Assembly: GCA_029239875.1 (NCBI GenBank)
Contig: JARBUD010000011.1
Span: forward strand, 47,871-111,870
Length of the DNA: 64,000 nt
Direction: 5' to 3'
Source of the DNA: Xanthobacteraceae bacterium
GTDB taxonomy: Bacteria > Pseudomonadota > Alphaproteobacteria > Rhizobiales > Xanthobacteraceae
The notes beneath the pieces were generated by a model. It did no database searches, was not told where the DNA came from, and was given only the letters and a program-made list of their open reading frames with translations. This document shows, one piece after another, positions 63,881-64,000 of this stretch. The position numbers and the translations under genes were made by a program. Each line of letters begins with the position of its first letter. Position 1 is the stretch's first letter.

Positions 63881-64000
63881 ATTGAGCTTGGGCACGGGCA
63901 ACCTCCTGCTTGGCGGTTTCGGCACGGGCGAGCGCAGCGCGCAGCGCTTCGTCGGAAGCGGCGCGCTGGCGGGTGAGTTCGGCGAGTTGCGCCTGAAGGG
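63798..64000 (-). CDS. Rz-like inner-membrane spanin, C-terminal part (continues beyond window)
   Basis: Reading leftward from the window edge, the frame gives LQAQLAELTRQRAASDEALR, AALARAETAKQEVARAQAQYDDLVAQ, then DGPDLQWLRDH and a stop at 63798-63800. An alanine/glutamate-rich coiled coil ending in a short polar segment is typical of the periplasmic part of Rz-type i-spanins, and the Rz1-like gene starts inside it in another frame. The 5' part, with the expected membrane helix, is outside the window. No plus-strand gene here competes with it. Confidence 0.65.
   Translation of the reverse strand, partial: LQAQLAELTRQRAASDEALRAALARAETAKQEVARAQAQYDDLVAQDSGADGARVDGPDLQWLRDH

Overview
The window is high-GC chromosomal DNA of an alphaproteobacterium, most likely Hyphomicrobiales and probably Xanthobacteraceae-like (Ancylobacter, Starkeya or Xanthobacter relatives). 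This placement is inferred from protein families, codon bias and intergenic repeat families; no rRNA gene is present to confirm it. The dominant theme is the archaeal-type tetrahydromethanopterin (H4MPT) and methylofuran system that methylotrophs use to oxidise formaldehyde.

Layout. 0-6 kb: an ScfR/RamB-type regulator, isocitrate lyase (aceA) and malate synthase G (glcB), the glyoxylate shunt. 6-21 kb: a membrane protein paired with a membrane-anchored ClpP-fold protein, nitroreductase, small acetyltransferase, an FtsK translocase without a membrane domain, a berberine-bridge-type flavoprotein, an MgtC-like protein, an aldehyde dehydrogenase, an EamA transporter, a PIF1-like helicase, and an Rrf2 regulator with methylglyoxal synthase. 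20.6-28.7 kb: glutaryl-CoA dehydrogenase, divergent from a dpp-type peptide ABC transporter operon that carries one extra gene. 29-33.8 kb: exbB-exbD-tonB, a D-2-hydroxyglutarate-dehydrogenase-like flavoprotein and a parDE toxin-antitoxin pair. 33.8-36.7 kb: ABC-F ATPase and TrmH methyltransferase.

36.8-57.1 kb is the C1 region. It holds a five-gene, translationally coupled operon (MfnE-like kinase, DmrB-like flavoprotein, DUF6513 dihydropteroate-synthase-like protein, DUF447 protein, MfnB), then mgtE, then the fhcB-A-D-C formyltransferase/hydrolase operon, a pterin carbinolamine dehydratase and, divergently, mptG, mtdB, an ATP-grasp protein, mch, a RimK-like ATP-grasp protein, a CitG-like protein, a convergent HisA-like gene, an MfnD-like ATP-grasp protein, MfnF and FolB. 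Together these cover much of cofactor synthesis (H4MPT and methylofuran) plus the steps from methylene-H4MPT to formate. Fae, methanol dehydrogenase and carbon-assimilation genes are not in the window.

57.1-64 kb differs in character. It has a tRNA 3'-end-like fragment, a frameshifted SRAP/YedK gene, many small hypothetical genes, a Crp/Fnr regulator and, at the right edge, a phage-type lysis module in which an outer-membrane spanin overlaps an inner-membrane spanin in another frame. It looks like accessory DNA, either a prophage or a decayed island. Three families of palindromic intergenic repeats are scattered through 0-45 kb and I saw none to the right of that.
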